Position numbers and translations under genes: made by a program. Shown here piece after piece: positions 8,729-18,484 of a stretch of 64,000 nt of DNA. The stretch is from contig NZ_BSTQ01000002.1 of NCBI RefSeq assembly GCF_030269605.1, positions 62,001-126,000 on the forward strand. Direction: 5' to 3'. Source of the stretch: Lentzea sp. NBRC 105346 (GTDB lineage Bacteria > Actinomycetota > Actinomycetes > Mycobacteriales > Pseudonocardiaceae). The notes under the pieces were generated by a model. The model did not search any database, was not told where the DNA came from, and saw only the letters and a list, made by a program, of their open reading frames with translations. Numbering within the stretch: the stretch's first letter is position 1; every line of letters starts with the position of its first letter.

Positions 8729-8929
8729 GTGGTCGGCGGTCCCGTCTGGAAGGCCTGGCGACCCTGCCTTCCCGAGCAGCCGATCTTCTACCCGGTGCTA
8801 ACGAGGAACACGCGGGCAAGATCGCGCGCGGAGTGGAACGTGCCGCACCACGGCATCAGCTGCGTCACCCGGTTCCGGGTCGCGTCAGGGTTCCCGGAGC
8901 GCTACCCGGTCGTGCACGAGTTCCGCTGA
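8729..8929 (+). pseudogene. decayed fragment resembling small actinobacterial 'ADP-ribosylation/crystallin J1' proteins
   Basis: The frame contains LPEQPIFYPVL and, further on, EWNVP and CVTRFRVASGFPERYPV, an order I associate with roughly 100-residue actinobacterial proteins usually labelled ADP-ribosylation/crystallin J1. Between the first two blocks the sequence reads sensibly (NEEHAGKIAR) only in another frame. One base appears lost after GTGCT and one gained before GAGTGG, giving a compensating frameshift. The N-terminal part and the C-terminal third are missing. I infer a dead gene; the family match is from memory. Confidence 0.5.
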
Positions 8930-9010
8930 CCGAAAACGGGCAAGAACCGGGCACCCTGTGATCTGAACCGCACCAGGCCAGTGCCCGTACCCCGTGAGGT
9001 GCAGGAGGAA

Positions 9011-9934
9011 CTAGAACGGCCAGCCAAGCACCGGAAGCCCGACCACGGCGTCGACCGCCAGCCCGCAGAAGACGAGCATCAGATAGAGGTTCGACATGTG
9101 GAAGAACTTCATGGTGTTGGTCGACCCGCCCCGCCGGACGACGTTGTGCAGCTTGTGCGCGAACACCGCGAACCACACGCCCGAGACGAGAGCCACGCCG
9201 ACGTAGATCCAGGACGTCACCGGCGCGAGAGCCAGGGTGCAGGCGACGGTGATCCAGGAGTAGATGACTATCTGCCGCGTCACCTGCGTGGCGGTGGCGA
9301 CAACGGGAAGCATCGGTACCCCAGCGCGCGCGTAGTCCTCCTTGAACTTCATCGCGAGCGCCCACGTGTGCGGCGGCGTCCAGAAGAAGATGACGCCGAA
9401 CATGACGATGGCCGGCCACTCGACCGTGCCCGTCACCGCCGACCACCCGATGATGACGGGCATGCACCCCGCCATGCCGCCCCAGATGATGTTCTGCGAC
9501 GTCCGGCGCTTCAGGACCAGCGTGTAGACGAAGATGTAGAACAAGATCGTCGCGACGGCGAACACCGCGGACAGCAGGTTGGTGAAAGTCCAGAGGAACG
9601 CGAAGGACACCACGCCCAGCAGCACGCCGAAGATCAGGGCGTTGCGGGGTGGGATGGCGTTCTGCGCCAGCGGACGGGCCGTGGTCCGCTTCATCACCGA
9701 GTCGATGTCGGCGTCGACGAAGCAGTTGAGGGCGTTCGCCGAGCCGGCGGCGAGGGTGCCGCCCGTCAGGGTGCAGGCGATCAGCCACAGGGGTGGGAGG
9801 CCCCGCTGAGCCAGCAGCATCGCCGGGATGGTCGTGATGAGGAGCAGTTCGATCACGCGTGGCTTGGTCAACGCCACGTACGCGCCAACGACCTGACGAG
9901 GTGACCGCGCTGGGGCCTCGAGGACGGCACTCAT
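9011..9934 (-). CDS. ctaB: protoheme IX farnesyltransferase (heme O synthase)
   Basis: The 307-residue integral membrane protein belongs to the UbiA prenyltransferase superfamily. It transfers a farnesyl group to heme b to make heme O for the aa3-type cytochrome oxidase. Visible motifs are [21 protein letters not shown] at the N-terminus and the Mg-diphosphate-binding NCFVDADID (NxxxDxxxD), followed by a second acidic region near [11 protein letters not shown]. About eight hydrophobic segments fit the family. ATG 9934 is preceded by GAGGAG. It is divergent from the tkt operon, an arrangement common in actinobacteria. Confidence 0.96.
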   Translation of the reverse strand: MSAVLEAPARSPRQVVGAYVALTKPRVIELLLITTIPAMLLAQRGLPPLWLIACTLTGGTLAAGSANALNCFVDADIDSVMKRTTARPLAQNAIPPRNALIFGVLLGVVSFAFLWTFTNLLSAVFAVATILFYIFVYTLVLKRRTSQNIIWGGMAGCMPVIIGWSAVTGTVEWPAIVMFGVIFFWTPPHTWALAMKFKEDYARAGVPMLPVVATATQVTRQIVIYSWITVACTLALAPVTSWIYVGVALVSGVWFAVFAHKLHNVVRRGGSTNTMKFFHMSNLYLMLVFCGLAVDAVVGLPVLGWPF

Positions 9935-10171
9935 CGCGATGGGCTCCTCGAATCAATACGGGGTGAAAACCGACGACCGATAGTAACGAGCGCCGGTCTG
10001 CGAGGCCCGTTCGGGTAGTGGTGTGCCTGGGCACACAACGAGGTAACCGAGTTCCAAGCGGATTCGTCGGTCCCCAGGACTAGGCTGGCGGCCGGACGAG
10101 GAGAATCGCGGGTCAGGTCATCGGGATCGATTCACCGGCCCGCCCAATCGAAGAGAGTGGAGCGACAGTCC

Positions 10172-12258
<2,087 letters not shown>

Positions 12259-12262
<4 letters not shown>

Positions 12263-13371
12263 GCAACGCAAACCTGACGGCGCTGTCCCAGGCGGGCGTC
12301 TCGATCTGGCTGGACGACCTGTCACGGGAACGGCTCACGACCGGCAACCTCGCCGAGCTGATCGCCGACTGGAACGTCGTCGGCGTGACGACCAACCCGA
12401 CGATCTTCGCCAACGCCCTGTCGAAGGGCGAGTCGTACGACGAGCAGGTCCGTGAGCTCGCCAACCGCGGCGCGGACACCGACGCCACGATCCGCGAGGT
12501 CACCACGACCGACGTGCGCAACGCGTGCGACGTGTTCCGCGAGATCTACAACGCCACGGACGGCGTGGACGGCCGCGTGTCGATCGAGGTCGACCCGCGC
12601 CTGGCGTTCGACACCGAGAAGACCGTCGCCGAGGCGCTCGACCTCTGGAAGACCGTCGACCGGCCGAACCTGCTGGTCAAGATCCCGGCGACCAAGGAGG
12701 GCCTGCCGGCGATCACCCGCACGCTCGCCGAGGGCGTCAGCGTCAACGTCACGCTGATCTTCTCCGTCGAGCGCTACCAGGGCGTCATGGACGCGTTCGT
12801 CGAGGGCCTGGAGCAGGCCAAGGCCAACGGCCACGACCTGCGCACGATCCACTCGGTCGCGTCGTTCTTCGTGTCGCGCGTCGACACCGAGATCGACAAG
12901 CGGCTCGACAAGATCGGCACCGACGAGGCGAAGGCGTTGCGCGGCAAGGCCGCCATCGCGAACGCGATCGCCGCGTTCGCCGCGTACGAGCGGACCTTCA
13001 CGGGTGCGCGCTGGGAGGCGCTGGTCGCCGACGGTGCCCGCGCGCAGCGGCCGCTGTGGGCCTCGACCGGCGTGAAGGACCCGGCGTACAAGGACACGCT
13101 GTATGTCGACGAGCTGGTCGTCGCGAACACGGTGAACACGATGCCGGAGAAGACCCTGCACGCGGTCGCCGACCACGGCAATATCGAGGGCGACCAGGTC
13201 ACCGGACGCGAGCAGGAGGCGCGTGAGGTGTTCGCGAAGCTCAGCGCCGTCGGCATCGACCTCGAGGACGTCTTCCAGGTGCTCGAGACCGAGGGCGTCG
13301 ACAAGTTCGAGAAGTCCTGGGAAGAGCTGCTCCAGACCGTGACGAACCAGCTGGCACAACTGAAGGGCTGA
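12259..13371 (+). CDS. tal: transaldolase
   Basis: The 370-residue enzyme transfers a dihydroxyacetone unit between sedoheptulose-7-phosphate and glyceraldehyde-3-phosphate. Its GTG start overlaps the tkt stop (GTGA), so it is translationally coupled. [14 protein letters not shown] near the N-terminus and [17 protein letters not shown], with the Schiff-base lysine, identify it. The length is typical of the long actinobacterial/cyanobacterial transaldolase class. Confidence 0.96.
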
Positions 13372-13380
13372 GTTTCAGCT

Positions 13381-15000
13381 ATGAGCGACGTGATCTCCGT
13401 GGAGATCGTCCGTTCGCCGAACGCCGACCAGGTCAGCACGATCGTCGCTGACCTGGTCGCGGGTTCGGTGGCGAGCAAGCTGACCGCGCAGGACCCGACG
13501 CTGTGGGGTCCCGAGGCCGAGTCCGAGGCGAGCATCCGCCTGTCGTGGACAACGCTGCACGAGACCTCCCGTCCGCTGCTCGCGGAGATCGCGAAGCTGC
13601 GTGAGGAGCTGCACGCCGAGGGCGTCGACCGCGTCGTCCTCGCCGGTATGGGCGGTTCGTCCCTCGCGCCCGAGGTGATCACCCAGACCGCCGGTGTTCC
13701 GCTGACCGTGCTGGACACGACCGACCCGGCCCAGGTCGCGGACGCGCTGGAGGGCGACCTGCAGCGCACGGTCATCGTCGTGTCGTCCAAGTCGGGCGGC
13801 ACGGTCGAGACCGACAGCCACCGGCGGATCTTCGAGAAGGCGTTCACCGAGGCCGGCATCGACACGGCGTCCCGCATCGTCGTCGTCACCGACCCCGGTT
13901 CGCCGTTCGCCGAGCTGTCCGAGAAGCTGGGCTACCGCAAGACCTTCCTCGCCGACCCGAACGTCGGCGGCCGCTACTCGGCGCTCACCGCCTTCGGTCT
14001 CGTCCCGTCCTACCTCGCCGGTGCGGACGTCGAGTCGCTGCTCGACGACGCGGCCGCGGCGGCGGAGATCCTGTCGCAGGACTCCCCCGACAACCCGGCG
14101 ATCCTGCTGGCCGGCATCTTCGGCGCCGCGCACGCGCACGGTGCCGAGAAGATCGTCTTCGCCGATTCCGGTTCGGGCATCAAGGGTTTCGGCGACTGGG
14201 CCGAGCAGCTGATCGCCGAGTCGACCGGCAAGAACGGCACGGGCCTGCTGCCGGTCGTCGTCGAAGGACCGGGCGCGCCGGGCTTCGTGGACGCGCGGTC
14301 GGACGCCACGACCGTCGCGATCGGACCGGCCACCGGCTCGTCCGCGGTCGCCGTCGAGGGCACGCTCGGCGCGCAGTTCCTGTTGTGGGAGTACGCGACC
14401 GCGCTCGTCGGCCGGGTGCTCGGCATCGACCCGTTCAACCAGCCGGACGTCGAGGCCGCCAAGAAGGCCGCCCGCGCACTGCTGGACAACCCCGTGTCCG
14501 ACTTCGCCGATCCGTCCTTCGTGGAGGGTGACGTCGAGGTGCACGTGAGCGGCGAGTGGCCGGCCGGCACCAGCTTCGGCACGGTCGCCGAGGCGTTGCA
14601 GGCGCTCGTCGCGGCCGCGCCGGACCACGGCTACGTCAGTGTCCAGGCCTACCTCGACCGCATCGACGACGCCTCGTTCGCCTTGCTGCGCCCCGAGATC
14701 GCGAAGCGCTCGCACCTGCAGACCACGTTCGGCTGGGGCCCGCGCTTCCTGCACTCGACCGGCCAGTACCACAAGGGCGGTCACCAGAACGGCGTCTTCC
14801 TGCAGATCACCGGTGCGTCCGAAGTGGACCTGGACGTGCCGGACCGGCCGTACGACCTCGCGACGCTGCAGCTGGCGCAGGCGCTGGGCGACGGACAGGT
14901 TCTGGCCGGGCACGGCCGTCCGGTGCTGCGACTGCACCTGACGGACCGCGTCGCCGGCCTCGCACAACTCGTCGAAGCAGTCCAGGAGGACGGCTCTTGA
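13381..15000 (+). CDS. pgi: glucose-6-phosphate isomerase
   Basis: The 539-residue protein interconverts glucose-6-phosphate and fructose-6-phosphate. It has two SIS-type sugar-isomerase regions: VLAGMGGSSLAPEVI with VIVVSSKSGGTVETDSH, then the segment with VGGRYSALTAFGLVPSYLAG. It appears to belong to the Pgi branch that in some bacteria is fused behind transaldolase, which fits its position 9 bp after tal. Fructose-6-phosphate made by Tkt/Tal can thus be recycled to feed Zwf. Confidence 0.93.
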   Translation: MSDVISVEIVRSPNADQVSTIVADLVAGSVASKLTAQDPTLWGPEAESEASIRLSWTTLHETSRPLLAEIAKLREELHAEGVDRVVLAGMGGSSLAPEVITQTAGVPLTVLDTTDPAQVADALEGDLQRTVIVVSSKSGGTVETDSHRRIFEKAFTEAGIDTASRIVVVTDPGSPFAELSEKLGYRKTFLADPNVGGRYSALTAFGLVPSYLAGADVESLLDDAAAAAEILSQDSPDNPAILLAGIFGAAHAHGAEKIVFADSGSGIKGFGDWAEQLIAESTGKNGTGLLPVVVEGPGAPGFVDARSDATTVAIGPATGSSAVAVEGTLGAQFLLWEYATALVGRVLGIDPFNQPDVEAAKKAARALLDNPVSDFADPSFVEGDVEVHVSGEWPAGTSFGTVAEALQALVAAAPDHGYVSVQAYLDRIDDASFALLRPEIAKRSHLQTTFGWGPRFLHSTGQYHKGGHQNGVFLQITGASEVDLDVPDRPYDLATLQLAQALGDGQVLAGHGRPVLRLHLTDRVAGLAQLVEAVQEDGS

Positions 15001-16547
15001 GCGCACCATCCAAGCAGTGGCGGAACCCACTGCGTGACCCACGGGACAAGCGGCTGCCGCGCATCGCCGGTCCCAGCGCGCTGGTCATCTTCGGTGTCAC
15101 CGGTGACCTGTCGCGCAAGAAGCTGATGCCCGCGATCTACGACCTCGCGAACCGGGGTCTGCTGCCGCCGGGCTTCGGTCTGGTCGGGTTCGCCCGCCGC
15201 GACTGGGCGGACCAGGACTTCATGCAGGTCGTGCACGACGCGGTGAAGGAGCACGCGCGCACGCCGTTCCGCGAGGCCGTGTGGAACCAGCTCGCCGAGG
15301 GCATCCGGTTCGTGCAGGGCACGTTCGACGACGACGCGTCGTTCGACAACCTCAAGGCGTGCCTGGAGAAGCTCGACGCCGACCGCGGAACGGGCGGCAA
15401 CCACGCGTTCTACCTGTCGATCCCGCCGGGCGCGTTCCCGACGGTGGTCAACCAGCTCAAGCGCGCCGGGCTCGCCCAGAACACCGACCACCCGGACCAG
15501 TGGCGCCGGGTTGTCATCGAGAAGCCGTTCGGCCACGACCTGAAGAGCGCCCAGGAGCTCAACCACACGGTCAACGAGGTCTTCCCCGAGGAGTCGGTGT
15601 TCCGCATCGACCACTACCTCGGCAAGGAGACCGTGCAGAACATCCTGGCGCTGCGGTTCGCGAACCAGCTGTACGAACCCATCTGGAACGCGAACTACGT
15701 GGACCACGTGCAGATCACGATGGCCGAGGACATCGGTCTCGGCGGCCGTGCCGGGTACTACGACGGCATCGGCGCGACGCGCGACGTGATCCAGAACCAC
15801 CTGCTGCAGCTGCTCGCGCTGATCGCCATGGAGGAGCCGGTCTCCTTCAAGCCCAGCGACCTGCGGGCGGAGAAGGTGAAGATCCTCTCGGCGACGCGGC
15901 CGCTGGAGCCGTTCGAGCAGACCACCGCGCGCGGTCAGTACACCGGCGGCTGGCAGGGCGGCCAGAAGGTGCCCGGCCTGCACGAGGAGGGCGGCTTCTC
16001 GCCCGAGTCGAAGACCGAGACGTTCGGCGCGATCACGTGTGAGATCAACACGCGGCGCTGGGCCGGTGTGCCGTTCTACCTGCGCACCGGCAAGCGGCTC
16101 GGCCGCCGGGTCACCGAGGTCGCGGTCGTGTTCAAGCGCGCGCCGCACCTGCCGTTCGACCACACCGCGACCGAGGAGCTCGGCCAGAACGCCCTGGTGG
16201 TCCGGGTTCAGCCGGACGAGGGCGTGACCATCCGGTTCGGCTCGAAGGTGCCGGGCAACACGATGGAGGTCCGCGACGTCACGATGGACTTCGGCTACGG
16301 CCACTCGTTCACCGAGTCGTCGCCGGAGGCCTACGAGCGGCTGCTGCTCGACGTGCTGCTGGGCGAGCCGTCGCTGTTCCCGAAGAACGACGAGGTCGAG
16401 CTCTCGTGGGAGATCCTCGACCCGATCCTCGAGTTCTGGGCGAAGAAGGACCTGCCCGAACTGGAGAAGTACAAGGCCGGTACGTGGGGGCCGCCGTCGG
16501 CGGACGCGATGACCAACCGCACCGGAAGGCACTGGAGGCGTCCGTGA
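14997..16547 (+). CDS. zwf: glucose-6-phosphate 1-dehydrogenase
   Basis: The 516-residue enzyme oxidises glucose-6-phosphate to 6-phosphogluconolactone and makes NADPH. I place the start at TTG 14997, which overlaps the pgi stop and has AGGAGGA about 8 bases upstream; the resulting N-terminus, SAPSKQWRNPLRD, is normal for the family. The cofactor motif FGVTGDLSRKKLMP and the active-site motif RIDHYLGKE are intact. Confidence 0.97.
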   Translation: MSAPSKQWRNPLRDPRDKRLPRIAGPSALVIFGVTGDLSRKKLMPAIYDLANRGLLPPGFGLVGFARRDWADQDFMQVVHDAVKEHARTPFREAVWNQLAEGIRFVQGTFDDDASFDNLKACLEKLDADRGTGGNHAFYLSIPPGAFPTVVNQLKRAGLAQNTDHPDQWRRVVIEKPFGHDLKSAQELNHTVNEVFPEESVFRIDHYLGKETVQNILALRFANQLYEPIWNANYVDHVQITMAEDIGLGGRAGYYDGIGATRDVIQNHLLQLLALIAMEEPVSFKPSDLRAEKVKILSATRPLEPFEQTTARGQYTGGWQGGQKVPGLHEEGGFSPESKTETFGAITCEINTRRWAGVPFYLRTGKRLGRRVTEVAVVFKRAPHLPFDHTATEELGQNALVVRVQPDEGVTIRFGSKVPGNTMEVRDVTMDFGYGHSFTESSPEAYERLLLDVLLGEPSLFPKNDEVELSWEILDPILEFWAKKDLPELEKYKAGTWGPPSADAMTNRTGRHWRRP

Positions 16548-17545
16548 TCATCGATCTGCCATCGACCACCACGTCGCAGATCAACTCCCGGTTGGTGCGG
16601 CTGCGCGACGAGGGCGGCGCCACGACGCTGGGCCGCGTGCTCACGCTCGTGATCGTCACCGAGGACGGCCAGCGCACCGACGCCGCCATCGACGCCGCGA
16701 ACGACGCGTCGCGCGAGCACCCATGCCGCGTGATCGTCGTCGCCCGCGGTGCCCGGCAGGCGGCGCCGCGGCTGGACGCGCAGATCCGCGTCGGCGGTGA
16801 CGCGGGTGCGTCCGAGGTCGTGGTGCTGCGGTTGTACGGCCCGCTGGCCAACGAGGGCGCGTCCTGCGTGATGCCGCTCTTGTTGCCCGACACCCCTGTT
16901 GTGGCGTGGTGGCCGTTCGACGCACCTGCTGCACCGTCGAAGGACCCGATCGGCCAGCTCGCGCAACGCCGGATCACGGATGCGGCGGCGGAGAAGAACC
17001 CGATCAAGGCGCTGGAGAACCGCAAGGCTTCGTACGCGCCGGGTGACACCGACCTGGCGTGGACCCGGCTGACCCTGTGGCGCGGCATGCTCGCCGCGGC
17101 ACTGGACCTGCCGCCGTACGAGAAGATCACCGACATCGAGGTGACGGGCGAGGCGGACTCGCCGTCGTCGGAGCTGCTCGCGTCGTGGCTCGCCGCGTAC
17201 TGCAAGGTGCCGGCGAAGCGGTTCAAGGCGACCAGCGGCGAGGGCATCGTCACCGTTCGCCTGGAGCGCGAGTCGGGTCCGGTCGAGCTGCACCGGCCCG
17301 ACGGCAAGGTCGGGACGCTGTCGCAGCCCGGTCAGCCGGAGCGGCGGATCGCGTTGCAGCGCCGGTCGATCCGCGACTGCCTGGCCGAGGAGCTGCGCCG
17401 GCTCGACCCCGACGAGGTGTACGAGGTGGCGCTGAAGTCGCTCGGCAAGGCGACCAAGGCCAAGGCCGCGACGCCGAAACCGGCGGCCAACGGTGAGGCC
17501 GAGAAGAAGCCGAAGGTCCGTGCCAAGGCGAAGGCTTCGTCGTGA
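16544..17545 (+). CDS. opcA: glucose-6-phosphate dehydrogenase assembly protein OpcA
   Basis: The 333-residue protein starts at GTG 16544, overlapping the zwf stop. Its N-terminal ALVRLRDEGG-type region, LLPDTPVVAWWPFDAP and VTVRLERESG are typical of OpcA, the actinobacterial/cyanobacterial protein needed for full Zwf activity. The C-terminus carries a Lys/Ala-rich tail (from about residue 305) that is probably disordered. Immediate placement after zwf is the conserved order. Confidence 0.95.
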   Translation: MIIDLPSTTTSQINSRLVRLRDEGGATTLGRVLTLVIVTEDGQRTDAAIDAANDASREHPCRVIVVARGARQAAPRLDAQIRVGGDAGASEVVVLRLYGPLANEGASCVMPLLLPDTPVVAWWPFDAPAAPSKDPIGQLAQRRITDAAAEKNPIKALENRKASYAPGDTDLAWTRLTLWRGMLAAALDLPPYEKITDIEVTGEADSPSSELLASWLAAYCKVPAKRFKATSGEGIVTVRLERESGPVELHRPDGKVGTLSQPGQPERRIALQRRSIRDCLAEELRRLDPDEVYEVALKSLGKATKAKAATPKPAANGEAEKKPKVRAKAKASS

Positions 17546-18321
17546 GTCGTCCGGAAGTTGTGGTCCATCGCGACGGCGGCCTGCTGGCCGCCGCCGCGGC
17601 GGCCCGCCTGGTGACCCGGATCGTCGACGCGCAGACGGCTCGGGGGTATGCCTCGGTCGTGCTGACCGGTGGCCGGACGGGTACCGCGGTGCTGGAGCAG
17701 CTGAACCGGAACGCGGCGCGGGATGCCGTGGACTGGGGCCGGGTCGACCTGTACTGGGGTGACGAGCGGTTCCTGCCGTCCGGTGATCCGGAGCGCAACG
17801 AGACTCAGGCGCGGGCGGCGTTGCTGGATCACGTGCCGCTGGATCCGGCGCGGGTGCACGTGATGGCGCCTTCGGACGGCGCTTACGGGGACTCGCCGGA
17901 GGCCGCCGCCGAGGCATATGCCGAGGTGCTGGCGCGGCACGCCCGGCCCGAGGACCACGGGGACGTGCCGACGTTCGACGTGTGCCTGCTCGGCGTGGGC
18001 GAGGAGGGGCACTGCGCCTCGATCTTCCCGGACTCGCCCGCGGTGTACGAGAAGGAACGGACGGTCGTGGCGGTGCGCAACTGCCCGAAGCCGCCACCGA
18101 CTCGGGTCTCGCTGACGTTGCCGGCGATCCGGCACGCGCAGGAGGTGTGGCTGATGACGACGGGCGAGGCCAAGGCGCCCGCGGTCGCGATGGCGCTGAA
18201 CGGGGCGGGCGAGATGCAGATCCCGGCGGCGGGCGCGCGTGGCCGGCGCCGGACGTTGTGGCTGCTGGACTCGGCGGCGGCCTCCAAGGTCCCGGATCTC
18301 TTCCAGCCACCCCTGGCGTAA
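17542..18321 (+). CDS. pgl: 6-phosphogluconolactonase
   Basis: The 259-residue enzyme hydrolyses 6-phosphogluconolactone, the product of Zwf. It starts at GTG 17542, overlapping the opcA stop. Family motifs are VVLTGGRTGTAVLEQL, the VDLYWGDERFLP block and LLGVGEEGHCASIFP with the catalytic histidine. It closes the operon. Confidence 0.96.
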   Translation: MSRPEVVVHRDGGLLAAAAAARLVTRIVDAQTARGYASVVLTGGRTGTAVLEQLNRNAARDAVDWGRVDLYWGDERFLPSGDPERNETQARAALLDHVPLDPARVHVMAPSDGAYGDSPEAAAEAYAEVLARHARPEDHGDVPTFDVCLLGVGEEGHCASIFPDSPAVYEKERTVVAVRNCPKPPPTRVSLTLPAIRHAQEVWLMTTGEAKAPAVAMALNGAGEMQIPAAGARGRRRTLWLLDSAAASKVPDLFQPPLA

Positions 18322-18415
18322 TGGCAGCAGGTACCACCGCCCCGCACGTTGGCGTGACGCCAGCGCTTACGCCATGTGTTGCACCCGCCATTAGCCTGAT
18401 TCCACGCGCTATGTG

Positions 18416-18445
18416 TTACCCAGGCCACAACCGGGTGCGTATCAT
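18416..18445 (+). promoter_or_regulatory. possible promoter of the hybrid kinase gene
   Basis: TTACCC and TATCAT are separated by 18 bases, a sigma-70-like arrangement with a good -10 but weak -35 box. It lies 40-70 bp upstream of the GTG at 18485. The match is suggestive only. Confidence 0.3.
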
Positions 18446-18484
18446 CTGGCGTCGGTTCAGATCACGCGGGGAGACGGCCTACTA

